Assembly (NCBI GenBank): GCA_020637235.1
Contig: JACJWG010000002.1
Span: forward strand, 372,001-436,000
Length of the DNA stretch: 64,000 bases
DNA from: Acidimicrobiaceae bacterium
GTDB lineage: Bacteria; Actinomycetota; Acidimicrobiia; Acidimicrobiales; Ilumatobacteraceae
Reading direction: 5' to 3'
Below are positions 41,650 to 50,870 of this stretch, piece after piece (within the stretch, counting starts at the first letter, position 1; each line of letters begins with the position of its first letter). The notes under the pieces were generated by a model. It was not told the origin of the DNA. It was given only the letters and a program-made list of their open reading frames with translations, and made no database searches. The translations under genes and the position numbers were made by a program.

Positions 41650-44076
41650 TCAGGCGAAGGCGGCAGCGAGCACGTCGGCGTAGGTGTCGGCGAGGTGGAA
41701 GGTCATCTGGTCGCGGACCCGCTCGGGCACGTCGTCCAGATCGGGACCATTGCGCTTCGGCAGCACGACCTCGGTGAGCCCGGCCCGATGGGCGGCGAGC
41801 ACCTTCTGCTTCACCCCACCGATCGGGAGCACCTTGCCCTGCAGGGTGATCTCGCCGGTCATGCCGACCGTCGGCTTCACCACCTTGCCGGTGAGCAGGC
41901 TCACCAGGGCGGTGGTCATCGTGACACCTGCCGACGGACCGTCCTTCGGCACCGCGCCCGCAGGCACGTGCACGTGCACACGCTTGGCCAGGGTGTCCGG
42001 GTCGATGCCGAGCTCGCCGGCGTGCGAGCGGACGAAGCTGAGCGCGATCTGCGCGCTCTCCTTCATCACGTCGCCGAGCTGACCGGTGAGCGTGAGCGTC
42101 GGCTCGCCGGTGCCGGCGTCGCCGGGCAACGGGAACGCCGTGGTCTCGATGAAGAGCACATCGCCGCCGGAGCCGGTGACCGCGAGGCCCGTGGCCACGC
42201 CCGGCACGTTCGTGCGCTCGGGCACCTCGTCGTCCACCTTCGGCCGCCCGAGCCAGTCGCGCACGTGCTCGACCTCGACCACCACGGGTGGCACCACCGC
42301 ACCCGTGGCCACCTTGGCGGCCACCTTGCGAGCGAGCTTGCCCAACTCGCGCTCGAGCGAGCGCACCCCGGCCTCACGGGTGTACCCGGTGATGGCGGCG
42401 CGCACGGCGCCCTCGGCAACGGCGACCTCGTCGGCGCGCAGGCCGGCGCGCTCGAGCTGGCGGGGTAGCAGATAGCGCTCGGCGATGAAGACCTTCTCGT
42501 CCTCGGTGTAGCCGTCGAGCCGCACCAGTTCCATGCGGTCGAGCAGCGGCGCCGGAATGGTGTCGGCCACGTTGGCGGTGGCGATGAACACGACCTGGCT
42601 GAGGTCGAGCTCGACCTCGAGGTAGTGGTCGCGGAACGTGTGGTTCTGCGCGGGATCGAGCACCTCGAGCAGCGCTGCGGTCGGATCGCCGCTCCAGCCG
42701 CCGGCGCTCAGCTTGTCGACCTCGTCGAGGAGCACGACCGGGTTCATGCTGCCGGCTTCGATGATCGCCCGGGCGATGCGGCCGGGCTGGCTGCCGACAT
42801 AGGTGCGCCGGTGACCGCGGATCTCGGCCTCGTCGCGCACACCGCCGAGGGCGACGCGCACAAAGTTGCGTCCCATGGCCCGGGCGATCGACTCGCCCAG
42901 GCTGGTCTTGCCCACGCCTGGCGGACCGACGAGCGTGACGACGGTGCCGGCGGCCCGGCTCTGCGCCGCGACGTCGCGCTCGTGTCGGAGCTTGCGCACC
43001 GCGAGGAACTCGACGATGCGGTCCTTCACGTCGTCGAGGCCGTAGTGGTCGGCGTCGAGCACGGCTCGGGCGGACGCGAGGTCGAGCTGATCGTCGGTGC
43101 GCGTGGCCCAGGGCAGCTCGAGGATGCGGTCGAGCCAGGTGCGCACCCACGAGTGCTCGGGGCTCTGGTTGCTCATCCGCTCGAGGCGGTCGATCTCCTT
43201 CGCCACGAACGACGCCACCTTGTCGGTGAGGTGGGGACGGAGCTCGTCGAGCGCCGTTCGGTACTGGCCGACCACGTCGTCGTCGCCCTCGCCCAGTTCC
43301 TTGCGGATCGCAGCGAGCTGCTGGCGGAGCAGGTAGTCGCGCTGTTGCTTGTCGACACCTTCGGTGACGTCGGCACGGATCTGCGCCGTGACCTGCAGTT
43401 CGGCCAGGTGATCCCGAGCCCAGTCGGACACCAACGCGATGCGCTCGTCGAGCTCGATTGCGTACAGGGTGCGAACACGGGTGTCGGCATCGAGATCGGC
43501 CCAGGTGACCACCGCATCGGCGAGCGCGCCGGGCTCGCCCACCGTGCGCAGGATCTCCGGCAGGCGACGGCTCTGGCGGAGCTTCGCGATCTCCTCGAGC
43601 ACCACGCGCAACTCGCGGGTGGCGGCCTCGACCCGTGGGGTCGGCCGGCCGTCGATGAGCAGGTCGACCTCGGCGTGATCGGCGCCGCGTTCGCCGGTGT
43701 GGCGGGCGACGATCCGGCCACGGGTCTCGGCCTGCACGATCGCGGCGGGCAGGCCGGTCGGCAGCGCCCCGCGTGACGGCACCCGAGCGACGACACCGAG
43801 CCGGCCCGACCGATCGTGACCGTCGTGACCGTCGTGACCGTCGTGGCCGGCACGGTCGTCGCGATCCGCCGCACCATCAGGTGCCACCAGCAGGACCCGA
43901 CCATCGCCGGCGGCGGCGGCGTCGACCGCGATGCGCACGGCGTCGCCGTCGAGCGCCAGGGTGACGAGGGTGCCCGGCAGCACGACGGTGGGGAGCGGAA
44001 GCACGGGCAGCGAGACGGTCGAGCGGATGCCCGCCGACCGGGGACCGGCGAGGGGGTCGTGTGACTGATCGGTCAT
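41650..44076 (-). CDS. lon: ATP-dependent Lon protease
   Basis: An 808-residue Lon protease: N-terminal LON substrate-binding domain, coiled-coil, AAA module with Walker A GPPGVGKTS and Walker B VVLLDEVDKL, and the C-terminal Ser/Lys protease with Ser715 in KDGPSAG and Lys758, separated by 43 residues as in known Lon enzymes. It degrades misfolded and regulatory proteins. An unusual His-Asp-Gly repeat (GHDGHDGHDGHD) lies in the N-terminal domain at about residue 77. ATG 44076 preceded by TACCCT at 7 bases; a TTGCGA -35 lies 16 bases further upstream. The message looks leaderless. Confidence 0.95.
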   Translation of the reverse strand: MTDQSHDPLAGPRSAGIRSTVSLPVLPLPTVVLPGTLVTLALDGDAVRIAVDAAAAGDGRVLLVAPDGAADRDDRAGHDGHDGHDGHDRSGRLGVVARVPSRGALPTGLPAAIVQAETRGRIVARHTGERGADHAEVDLLIDGRPTPRVEAATRELRVVLEEIAKLRQSRRLPEILRTVGEPGALADAVVTWADLDADTRVRTLYAIELDERIALVSDWARDHLAELQVTAQIRADVTEGVDKQQRDYLLRQQLAAIRKELGEGDDDVVGQYRTALDELRPHLTDKVASFVAKEIDRLERMSNQSPEHSWVRTWLDRILELPWATRTDDQLDLASARAVLDADHYGLDDVKDRIVEFLAVRKLRHERDVAAQSRAAGTVVTLVGPPGVGKTSLGESIARAMGRNFVRVALGGVRDEAEIRGHRRTYVGSQPGRIARAIIEAGSMNPVVLLDEVDKLSAGGWSGDPTAALLEVLDPAQNHTFRDHYLEVELDLSQVVFIATANVADTIPAPLLDRMELVRLDGYTEDEKVFIAERYLLPRQLERAGLRADEVAVAEGAVRAAITGYTREAGVRSLERELGKLARKVAAKVATGAVVPPVVVEVEHVRDWLGRPKVDDEVPERTNVPGVATGLAVTGSGGDVLFIETTAFPLPGDAGTGEPTLTLTGQLGDVMKESAQIALSFVRSHAGELGIDPDTLAKRVHVHVPAGAVPKDGPSAGVTMTTALVSLLTGKVVKPTVGMTGEITLQGKVLPIGGVKQKVLAAHRAGLTEVVLPKRNGPDLDDVPERVRDQMTFHLADTYADVLAAAFA
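43815..43850. repeat. 9-base tandem repeat inside lon
   Basis: CGTGACCGT three times in succession plus a degenerate fourth unit. On the coding strand it encodes the GHD repeat. Being a multiple of three, unit changes keep the frame. Confidence 0.8.
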
Positions 44077-44083
44077 GGGCGAG

Positions 44084-44111
44084 AGGGTATCGTCACGAAA
44101 CTTGATCGCAA
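44084..44111 (-). promoter_or_regulatory. lon promoter
   Basis: -35-like TTGCGA at 44106-44111, 16-base spacer, -10 TACCCT at 44084-44089, then 7 bases to ATG 44076. It is the best two-part promoter match I found by eye. No HspR-type CTTGAGT repeat is seen. Confidence 0.5.
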
Positions 44112-44142
44112 CCCGCTCATGTTTTGCGAGTGAGGTGACCGC

Positions 44143-45393
44143 TCAACTGGTGAGCGTACGCGCTTTCTCGAGCGCCTCGCCCCACGACGCCTGCGCCGCC
44201 ACCAGCGCCCGGAACGGCATCACCATCTTCGGCATGCTCACCCCGAGCACGCCGCGCAGGCGGCCCTGCCAGCCGTACAGCGCGGCGAAGGCGCCCTCGA
44301 CCGAACCGGCGAACACGTGCACGTCGTCGTCCCCATGAGCGCGACCGACGAACTGGATCCGGCTCTCGAACTGGTCGCTCCAGAAGAACGGCACCGACTC
44401 GTACGGGACGGGCGCCTCCCCCGCGGCCACCTGCACGAGGTTGCGGGCAGCGGCCGCACCCTGCTCGGCGGCGTTGGTCCAGTGCTCCACGCGCATCTCG
44501 GCGTCGTCGTGCGGGTCGAACACCCGGTTGTGCCACCGGGCGCAGTCGCCGGCGGCGTACACGCCGGGCACGCCGGTCCACAGGGTGTCGTCGCACACGA
44601 TGCCGTCGCGCAGTGTGAGCCCGCTCCCCGACAGCCACTCGGTGTCGGGTGCCACGCCGATGCCGACCAGCACGACGTCGGCGCCGATCAGGGTGCCGTC
44701 GACGAGACGGACGCCGGTCACCTTGCCGTCGGCTCCTTCGATCTGGCGCACCTGCACCCCGCAGCGCAGCTCGACGTCGTGTCGGCCGTGCACGCTCGCG
44801 ACCGCCGCACCCATCGCCACCCCGAGGCCTCGGATCAGCGGCGAGGGCGCGCCCTCCAACACGGTGACGGTGCAGCCACGGGCTCGAGCAGTGGCGGCGA
44901 CCTCGAGCCCGATGAAGCCGGCGCCGATCACGACGAGTCGCGTGGCAGGTTCGGCGATGCGGGCGCGCAGATCCATCGCGTCGGCGAGCGTGCGCAGGAC
45001 GCACACGCCGTCCAGCTCGGGCTGGTCGGGCAACCGCCGCGGCGACGCGCCGGTGGCGATCACGAGGCCGTCGTAGGCGAGCTCACTCCCGTCGGCCATC
45101 TGCAGATGGCGGCGGTCGAGGTCGAGTCCGCTCGCCCGCACCCCGAGCATCATCTCCAGTCCCAGGCCGGCGACGTCCTCGGGCTTGCGCAACCGGATGC
45201 GGTCGCCGTCCCACTCCCCTGCGAGCAGCTTCTTCGACAACGGCGGCCGGTCGTAGGGCAGCTCACGCTCGGCGCCCACCAGCGTGATCCGGCCGGCGAA
45301 GCCATCGGTGCGCAACGTCTCGCAAGCACGCAACCCGGCGAGCGACGCCCCCACCACGACCACGTGCTCCAACTGCCTCGATCCGTCCGTCAT
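44143..45393 (-). CDS. FAD-dependent ferredoxin/rhodocoxin reductase-like enzyme
   Basis: A 416-residue flavoprotein. FAD motif VVVVGASLAGLRACETLR, NAD(P)H motif LVVIGAGFIGLEVAA, and AAGDCARWHN near the end. PYDRPPLSKKLLAG is characteristic of the ferredoxin reductases that serve cytochrome P450 and Rieske oxygenases. It would pass electrons from NAD(P)H to a ferredoxin, perhaps for the P450s near 50 kb; no ferredoxin gene is visible. ATG 45393 follows TAACCT by 8 bases. Confidence 0.9.
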   Translation of the reverse strand: MTDGSRQLEHVVVVGASLAGLRACETLRTDGFAGRITLVGAERELPYDRPPLSKKLLAGEWDGDRIRLRKPEDVAGLGLEMMLGVRASGLDLDRRHLQMADGSELAYDGLVIATGASPRRLPDQPELDGVCVLRTLADAMDLRARIAEPATRLVVIGAGFIGLEVAATARARGCTVTVLEGAPSPLIRGLGVAMGAAVASVHGRHDVELRCGVQVRQIEGADGKVTGVRLVDGTLIGADVVLVGIGVAPDTEWLSGSGLTLRDGIVCDDTLWTGVPGVYAAGDCARWHNRVFDPHDDAEMRVEHWTNAAEQGAAAARNLVQVAAGEAPVPYESVPFFWSDQFESRIQFVGRAHGDDDVHVFAGSVEGAFAALYGWQGRLRGVLGVSMPKMVMPFRALVAAQASWGEALEKARTLTS

Positions 45394-45401
45394 GGGCGCC
45401 G

Positions 45402-45407
45402 AGGTTA
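45402..45407 (-). promoter_or_regulatory. -10 element of the ferredoxin reductase gene
   Basis: TAACCT, 8 bases before ATG 45393. Confidence 0.4.
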
Positions 45408-45477
45408 TTGCCGGACGTCTGCCACGGTGACCTTGGGCCCTGACCCGCGCCACGTGGCCGAGCGCACCATGGTGACC

Positions 45478-45990
45478 ATGAAGGTGCACTCGTCCCACAC
45501 GTATCCCGCCGCGCCCGAGCGTGTGTTCGCCGTGATGACCGACCCCGAGGTGCTGCACCGCAAGTACGAGGCGCTCGGCCATCGTGACGTGGAGGTGGTG
45601 GATCACGTGGTCGCCGCCGGCGAGGTGACGGTGCGCACGCACCGCAGCGTGCCCATGTCGGTCCCGGGCTTCGCGAAGCGATTCCTCGCCCCGATGAACG
45701 ACGTCGAACAGCGTGACCACTGGAACGCGCCGGGGCCCGACGGCGCCCGGACCGGCACCTGGGAGGTGACGGCACGAGGGGTACCGGTGAGCGTCGGTGG
45801 CACCCTGCGTCTGGCGCCCGACGGTCGAGGCGCCACCGTGGTGGAGATCGACGGCGAGGTGCGATCGAGCGTGCCCCTGGTGGGGGGCAAGCTCGCCGAC
45901 CTCGTCGGTGGCGACGTCACGCGGACGATCGAGGGCGAGGAGGCGTTCAACTCGCTCGTGCTCGGACGTCGGACGACGACCCGGCGCTGA
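45478..45990 (+). CDS. DUF2505 (SRPBCC-fold) protein
   Basis: A 170-residue protein starting at ATG 45478 (a second ATG at 45469 is possible). The N-terminus VHSSHTYPAAPERVFAVMTD is a typical START/SRPBCC opening and the C-terminal EEAFNSLVLGR region ends the fold. DUF2505 proteins are widespread in actinobacteria and probably bind a hydrophobic ligand; no enzymatic residue is visible. It is divergent from the ferredoxin reductase and 78 bases before the fusion gene. Confidence 0.85.
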   Translation: MKVHSSHTYPAAPERVFAVMTDPEVLHRKYEALGHRDVEVVDHVVAAGEVTVRTHRSVPMSVPGFAKRFLAPMNDVEQRDHWNAPGPDGARTGTWEVTARGVPVSVGGTLRLAPDGRGATVVEIDGEVRSSVPLVGGKLADLVGGDVTRTIEGEEAFNSLVLGRRTTTRR

Positions 45991-46054
45991 CGCTCGGAAC
46001 GAGCGTCCAAGCCCGGGCCGCGGCGTCGCTCATCGCGGCCCACCGGCGGGCCGG

Positions 46055-46060
46055 TACGGT
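46055..46060 (+). promoter_or_regulatory. -10 element of the kinase-aminotransferase fusion gene
   Basis: TACGGT, 8 bases before GTG 46069. Confidence 0.4.
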
Positions 46061-46068
46061 CGTCGACC

Positions 46069-48399
46069 GTGCCCCCCGCCGACTCGCGCCGTGCCACCGT
46101 CGACCCCGTCCTGCTCGAGCCGCCGCCGCCGTGCACGGCCGCCGACGCCATCTCGCTCGGCGCCCGGTTCGGGCTGCGAGCCGCCGACGCTCGCGACCTC
46201 GGCAGCGAGCGCGACCGCACGTTCCTGCTGATCGGCGACGACACCTCGCCGATCGCGGTCATGAAGATCTCCAACGCGGCGGAGTCGGTCGAGACCCTCG
46301 ACATGGAGGCGAACGTGGTCGAACACGCGACGCGTGTCGATCCCGCACTGCCGCTCGCGCTGCCCTCCACCGTGCCCGATACCGCCGACGCGGTGCGGCG
46401 GCTGGCGTGGACCTCGTCCGCCGGTGAGCACTGGGTCCGCATCTACGACGTCCTCCCGGGCCACGCGCGTCACGATCCCCTCGCGCTCGACGACCGTGCG
46501 GTCGTCGAGTGGGGTGCGACCACTGCTCGCCTCGGTCGCGCGCTCCGCGGCTTCGCCCATCCCCGCGCCATCCGCGTGATGCCCTGGGACGTGCAGCACG
46601 CCCTCACGACGCGGCCGATGGTGGCATCCATCGCCGACCCGGCGACGCGCACCCTGGTCACCCGGGTGCTCGACCGGTTCGAGGAGGTCGTGGCACCACG
46701 ATGGCCGTCACTGCGGACACAGGTTGTCCACGGCGACCTCACCTGCGACAACGCACTCGTGGACGACGACGGGCTCATCACCGGCATCATCGACTTCGGC
46801 GACATGAGCCACTCGGCGCTGCTGACCGACATCGCATCGGTGCTCGACTCGATCTGTGCCGGACGCCGGGGCGACGACCTCGTGCGAACGGCACGACTGA
46901 TCCTCGACGGCTACGAGCGGATCACGCCGCTCGAGCCGGACGAGCTGGCGATCGTCGGGGAGGTGTGGGCGGCCCGCGCGGCACTCGGTGTGGCGATCTC
47001 GTGCTGGCGATCGGCAACGGGACTCGAGGATCCCGAGTTCGCGTTGCGGTACCTGGACACGTGGACGTCGATGCTCGACGCCATCCTCGGCCGCGGGTGG
47101 GACACGTTGCGACGCGAGTTCACCGGCGACCGATCTCGCGACGGCACGGGCGAACTCGTGACACGGCGCGCCCGTGTGTTCGGACCGGCGATCGAGCCGC
47201 TGAGCTACGACGAGCCGGTCCGGATGGCGCGAGCCGAGGGCGCGTGGATGTACGACAGCGACGGGCGCGCGTACCTCGACATGTACAACAACGTTCCCGC
47301 GGTCGGCCACGCCCATCCCCGCGTCACGGCGGCCATCGCCCGCCAGTCCCGCGCGCTGAACACCAACATGCGTTACCTGCACCCGGCGGCGATCGAGCTC
47401 GCCGAGCGTCTCACCGCCACTTGTCCGCCGTCGCTCGACACGGTGTTCTTCGTGAACTCCGGTTCGGAGGCGAACGATCTCGCCTGGCGCCTCGCCACTG
47501 CGTTCACCGGAAACACCGGCGGCCTGTGCACCGCACGCGCGTACCACGGCGTCTCGCACGCGATCGCTCCGTTCTCGCCCGAGACGCTCCAGCCCGAACA
47601 GCTGCCCGACCGGCTCCAGCGCTGGGCGCCCACCGACACCTATCGCGGCCTCCACACCGACGACTCGTCGTTCCGATCGGCACTCGCCCGGCTCGCGGCG
47701 AACGATCACGCGCCGGCGATGGTCGTCCTCGACGGGGTGCTGCAGAGCGACGGTGTGTACGACCTCGAGCCGTCGCTCGTGCAGGCGTGGGTGCGGATGA
47801 CTCACGACGCGGGCGGGCTGTGGGTGGCCGACGAGGTCCAGGGCGGTCACGGCCGGACCGGCGAGGCGATGTGGTCCTACCAGCGCTTCGGCATCGAACC
47901 CGACGTCGTCACGCTGGGCAAGCCGATGGGCAACGGACACCCGGTGGCCGCGGTGATCACGCGCCGCGACATCGCCGAGCGGTTCGCCGCGGACACCGTG
48001 TTCTTCAGCACCTTCGGCGGCAACCAGGTGTCGGTTGCCGCGGCGCATGCCGTGCTCGACGTGCTGCGCGACGAGCGCGTGCTGCCGCGGGTGGTCGAGG
48101 CCGGCGATGCGTTGCGTTCGGCCGTGCGAACGGCAACGGCCGACGACGAACGCATCGGCGACGTGCGCGGCGTCGGCCTGGCGAACGCGATCGAGATCGT
48201 CCGCGATCGAACCTCGAAGGAGCCGGACGCGGTGACGACCGATCGGATCAAGAACGCACTGCGCCGGCACGGGGTGCTCGTCGGTACCACCGGCTCCTCG
48301 GGCAGCGTCCTGAAAGTGCGTCCAACGCTCGCGTTCACCGCGCGTGAGGTGCCGCTGTTCGTGCAGGCGCTACGCGCCTCGCTCGACGACACACGATGA
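46069..48399 (+). CDS. Kinase/class III aminotransferase fusion, predicted hydroxylysine-type kinase and phospho-lyase
   Basis: A 776-residue two-domain protein. Residues about 1-350 are an APH-like kinase (VVHGDLTCDN with His221/Asp223, then IIDFGDM, typical of AGPHD1 hydroxylysine kinases). Residues about 360-776 are a class III PLP aminotransferase-fold lyase: FVNSGSEANDLAWRLA, LWVADEVQGGHGRTG, and PLP Lys618 in TLGKPMGNGHP. That order matches the pairing of hydroxylysine kinase with 5-phosphohydroxylysine or phosphoethanolamine ammoniophospholyases. The M23 peptidase module sometimes present in related fusions is absent. A role in breaking down an amino alcohol by phosphorylation then loss of ammonia and phosphate is inferred. 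GTG start. Confidence 0.88.
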   Translation: MPPADSRRATVDPVLLEPPPPCTAADAISLGARFGLRAADARDLGSERDRTFLLIGDDTSPIAVMKISNAAESVETLDMEANVVEHATRVDPALPLALPSTVPDTADAVRRLAWTSSAGEHWVRIYDVLPGHARHDPLALDDRAVVEWGATTARLGRALRGFAHPRAIRVMPWDVQHALTTRPMVASIADPATRTLVTRVLDRFEEVVAPRWPSLRTQVVHGDLTCDNALVDDDGLITGIIDFGDMSHSALLTDIASVLDSICAGRRGDDLVRTARLILDGYERITPLEPDELAIVGEVWAARAALGVAISCWRSATGLEDPEFALRYLDTWTSMLDAILGRGWDTLRREFTGDRSRDGTGELVTRRARVFGPAIEPLSYDEPVRMARAEGAWMYDSDGRAYLDMYNNVPAVGHAHPRVTAAIARQSRALNTNMRYLHPAAIELAERLTATCPPSLDTVFFVNSGSEANDLAWRLATAFTGNTGGLCTARAYHGVSHAIAPFSPETLQPEQLPDRLQRWAPTDTYRGLHTDDSSFRSALARLAANDHAPAMVVLDGVLQSDGVYDLEPSLVQAWVRMTHDAGGLWVADEVQGGHGRTGEAMWSYQRFGIEPDVVTLGKPMGNGHPVAAVITRRDIAERFAADTVFFSTFGGNQVSVAAAHAVLDVLRDERVLPRVVEAGDALRSAVRTATADDERIGDVRGVGLANAIEIVRDRTSKEPDAVTTDRIKNALRRHGVLVGTTGSSGSVLKVRPTLAFTAREVPLFVQALRASLDDTR

Positions 48400-48405
48400 G
48401 CGGGG

Positions 48406-49632
48406 TCAGACGGTGAGCTCCAGGGCGGTGAGGCCGCGGATCACGAAGGTCGGGTGGTACTCGGGCTCGGCGGCCAGCTGCACCTCGGGCAGGAGTCGGG
48501 CCAGGCGATCGACGGACACCTCGAGCTCCAACCGGGCGAGCGGTGCGCCGATGCAGAAGTGGATGCCGCCACCGAAACCGACGTGTGCGGTGTCGCCACG
48601 GCCGGCGTCGAAGCGGCCGGGATCGGCGAACCGGCGAGGATCGCGGTTGGCAGCGCCGAACAGCATCGCCACCTCCGCGCCGACCGGGATCGCCCGACCG
48701 GCGATCTCCACGCCCTCCTCGAGCACCCACCGCTCGAACAGGTGCAGCGGCGCATCCCAACGGATCATGTCCTCGATCGCGGTGCGCGGCGCCACCTCGC
48801 CGCCCGTGACCCGCCGCCATTCGTGCGGATGCAACGACATCGCGCGCATGCCGTTGGCGAGCGAGTTGACGGTGGCCTCGTGGCCCGCTTCGAGCAGCAC
48901 CATCGCCGTGGAGGTGATCTCGGCCTCGCTGAGCGTGTCGCCCTGGTCCTCCACGGCGACCAGCTCGCTGATCAGCGTGCCGTCGGGCGCGCGCCGCTTG
49001 TCCGAGATCAGCGCCCGGGTGTAGTCGATGAACTCGCCGGCGGCCCGGTCGGCGGCGATCTTCACGTCGTCGCCGGTGCGCAGCTCGTACATCTTCACGA
49101 TCGCGTGCGACCAGTCGAGGAGCTGCTGGGTGTCAGCGCGTGGCACGCCGAGCATCGAGCAGATCACGGCCACCGAGTACGGCTGCGCGTAGTCGGCGAT
49201 CAGGTCGAAGCGTCCGCGCTCGACGCACGGCTCGATCAGCTCGTCGGCGAGGGCTTCCACCTGCGGCCGCATCGCCTCGACCGCGCGCGGCGTGAACACC
49301 TTCGTGACCAGGCGGCGCAGGCGGGTGTGGTCGGGCGGTTCGATCGCGAGCAACGACCACCGTTCGTGTTCGTGGAACCGACTCCACCGTGGATCGGGCT
49401 CCGGCCGGCCGAACTGCTCGTGGGTGTACCGGTGTGTGTACGCACGCCCGAGTCGACGGTCGCGCAACGTTTCGTGCACCTCGGCGAAGCGGGTGAGCAC
49501 CCACTGATCGGTGCGCTCGTCGAAGAAGATCGGGGTGGCCTCGCGAAGCTCGTCGAGCACCGGGTACGGCCACTGCACGAACGCCGGGTCGGTGACGTCG
49601 AAGCGGGCGATGAGGTCGTCGAGCGCGGGCAC
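48406..49632 (-). CDS. Cytochrome P450 with DxxR in place of ExxR
   Basis: A 408-residue soluble P450. The I helix has LLEAGHEATVNS (oxygen-activating A/G-E-A-T), the heme loop is FGGGIHFCIGAPLARLE with the axial Cys, and the K-helix ExxR motif reads as DMIR, with Asp replacing the nearly invariant Glu. This change is seen rarely in known P450s and may affect heme-core stability. It would hydroxylate a hydrophobic substrate using an external ferredoxin and reductase. GTG start at 49632; the second P450 is 15 bases upstream in the same strand, suggesting one transcript. Confidence 0.92.
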   Translation of the reverse strand: MPALDDLIARFDVTDPAFVQWPYPVLDELREATPIFFDERTDQWVLTRFAEVHETLRDRRLGRAYTHRYTHEQFGRPEPDPRWSRFHEHERWSLLAIEPPDHTRLRRLVTKVFTPRAVEAMRPQVEALADELIEPCVERGRFDLIADYAQPYSVAVICSMLGVPRADTQQLLDWSHAIVKMYELRTGDDVKIAADRAAGEFIDYTRALISDKRRAPDGTLISELVAVEDQGDTLSEAEITSTAMVLLEAGHEATVNSLANGMRAMSLHPHEWRRVTGGEVAPRTAIEDMIRWDAPLHLFERWVLEEGVEIAGRAIPVGAEVAMLFGAANRDPRRFADPGRFDAGRGDTAHVGFGGGIHFCIGAPLARLELEVSVDRLARLLPEVQLAAEPEYHPTFVIRGLTALELTV

Positions 49633-49647
49633 CGCGCCAGTCTTGCC

Positions 49648-50796
49648 TCAGTGGTCGAGGACGGACCAGCGAGCCCGCACGGCGAACGGCTTGCGGAAGA
49701 TCACGCCGGCGGGGACCGGTGGCTCGACCAGCTCGACGTCCGGGAGCAGGTCGAGCACGGCGTCGAGCGCCGCCCTGGTCTCCATGCGGGCGAGTTGCGC
49801 GCCGAGGCAGGCGTGCGGACCCTGCGCGAACGCCACATGGGTGCGGGCGTTCGGCCGGTCGAGGCGGAACTCGTCGGGCGCGTCGTACGCAGCCGGATCG
49901 CGGTTCGCCGCCGCGAGCGAGACGACCACCAGGTCGCCGCAACGGATCGCTGTGCCGGCCAACTCGACCTTACGTGTCGCGAACCGGTCGACACGGGCGG
50001 CCGCCGGCTCGAGCCGCAGCGACTCCTCGACCGCCGCATCGATCAGGGCGCGGTCCGCCCGCAGACGCGCCGTCACCTCGGGACGGGTGAGCACGTGGTG
50101 CAGCAGGTTCGCGGTCATGCCCTCGCTCGTCTCGATGCCACCGAACAGGAATACCGCGGCGTTCGACACCACCTCCATGTGCGACAAGGCGGAGGCGGCC
50201 TCCAGCAGCACCGAGTCGGGCCGGTGCGCCGCGGCACCGAGCGCCTCGCCGAGCAGCTCGAACGCCCGCCAGGCCTCGTCGGCCGCCGGCCGGCCGAGTG
50301 CGATCTCCGCCACGCCGGCGACGATGGCGTCGTACCAGGCCAGGAGCTGCGCCGGATCGAGACGCTCGAGTCCGAGCGATCGGGCCACGACGGCGACGGC
50401 GAGCGGACCGGCGAGCTGACGGCGCAGCTCGGCCTCGCCGCGGGGCGCGAGCTCGGCGACGAGCCGACGTGCCATCTCGGTCACCTCCTCGGCGTACCGA
50501 CGGGTCACGTCCGCCGGTCGGAACGCGGCGGCGAACGGCGCGCGATGCCGATCGTGCTCGGCGCCGTCGAGCGACAGCATGCTCGGTCCCACCACCTGTG
50601 CCGTGCTGAACCGTGGGTCGTCGACGGTGAACCGCGCCGGGTCGCGCATCACCTCGATCGCCAGTTCGCGACCGGTGACCACCCAGCCCCCGACCGCCTC
50701 CACCCACGCCACCGGACCACGGGCTCGCAGGTCGGCCAACACCTCGTGGTGACGCCCGTCCAGATCCGCGAGCGTGACCTCGTCGCCGGCTGCCAT
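49648..50796 (-). CDS. Cytochrome P450
   Basis: A 382-residue P450. I-helix FLFGGIETSEGM, K-helix EESLRLEP with intact ExxR, and heme loop FAQGPHACLGAQLARME with the axial Cys. Probably the first gene of a two-gene operon with the second P450, with a 15-base gap. ATG 50796 (MAAGDEV). The substrate is unknown; acyl-CoA dehydrogenase lies just beyond the divergent intergenic repeats. Confidence 0.92.
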   Translation of the reverse strand: MAAGDEVTLADLDGRHHEVLADLRARGPVAWVEAVGGWVVTGRELAIEVMRDPARFTVDDPRFSTAQVVGPSMLSLDGAEHDRHRAPFAAAFRPADVTRRYAEEVTEMARRLVAELAPRGEAELRRQLAGPLAVAVVARSLGLERLDPAQLLAWYDAIVAGVAEIALGRPAADEAWRAFELLGEALGAAAHRPDSVLLEAASALSHMEVVSNAAVFLFGGIETSEGMTANLLHHVLTRPEVTARLRADRALIDAAVEESLRLEPAAARVDRFATRKVELAGTAIRCGDLVVVSLAAANRDPAAYDAPDEFRLDRPNARTHVAFAQGPHACLGAQLARMETRAALDAVLDLLPDVELVEPPVPAGVIFRKPFAVRARWSVLDH

Positions 50797-50817
50797 CGTC
50801 CGAGTCTCCCACCGACC

Positions 50818-50860
50818 TTCGTGTGGTTCCACCGCTCGTGCCGCGGCGCAACCACACGAA
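50818..50860 (+). repeat. Palindromic intergenic repeat, copy B1
   Basis: The best copy: perfect 11-base arms TTCGTGTGGTT/AACCACACGAA and a second inner stem CCGC/GCGG, giving a cruciform-capable 43-base hairpin. Confidence 0.8.
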
Positions 50861-50870
50861 CCCAGGCCAT

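Noticed and set aside
44077..44142. HspR-type HAIR element before lon
   Set aside because: No CTTGAGT-N7-ACTCAAG arrangement is present.
46726..46736. Second TTGTCCAC sequence
   Set aside because: Lies inside the kinase catalytic loop codons (VVHGD) of the fusion gene; explained by coding.
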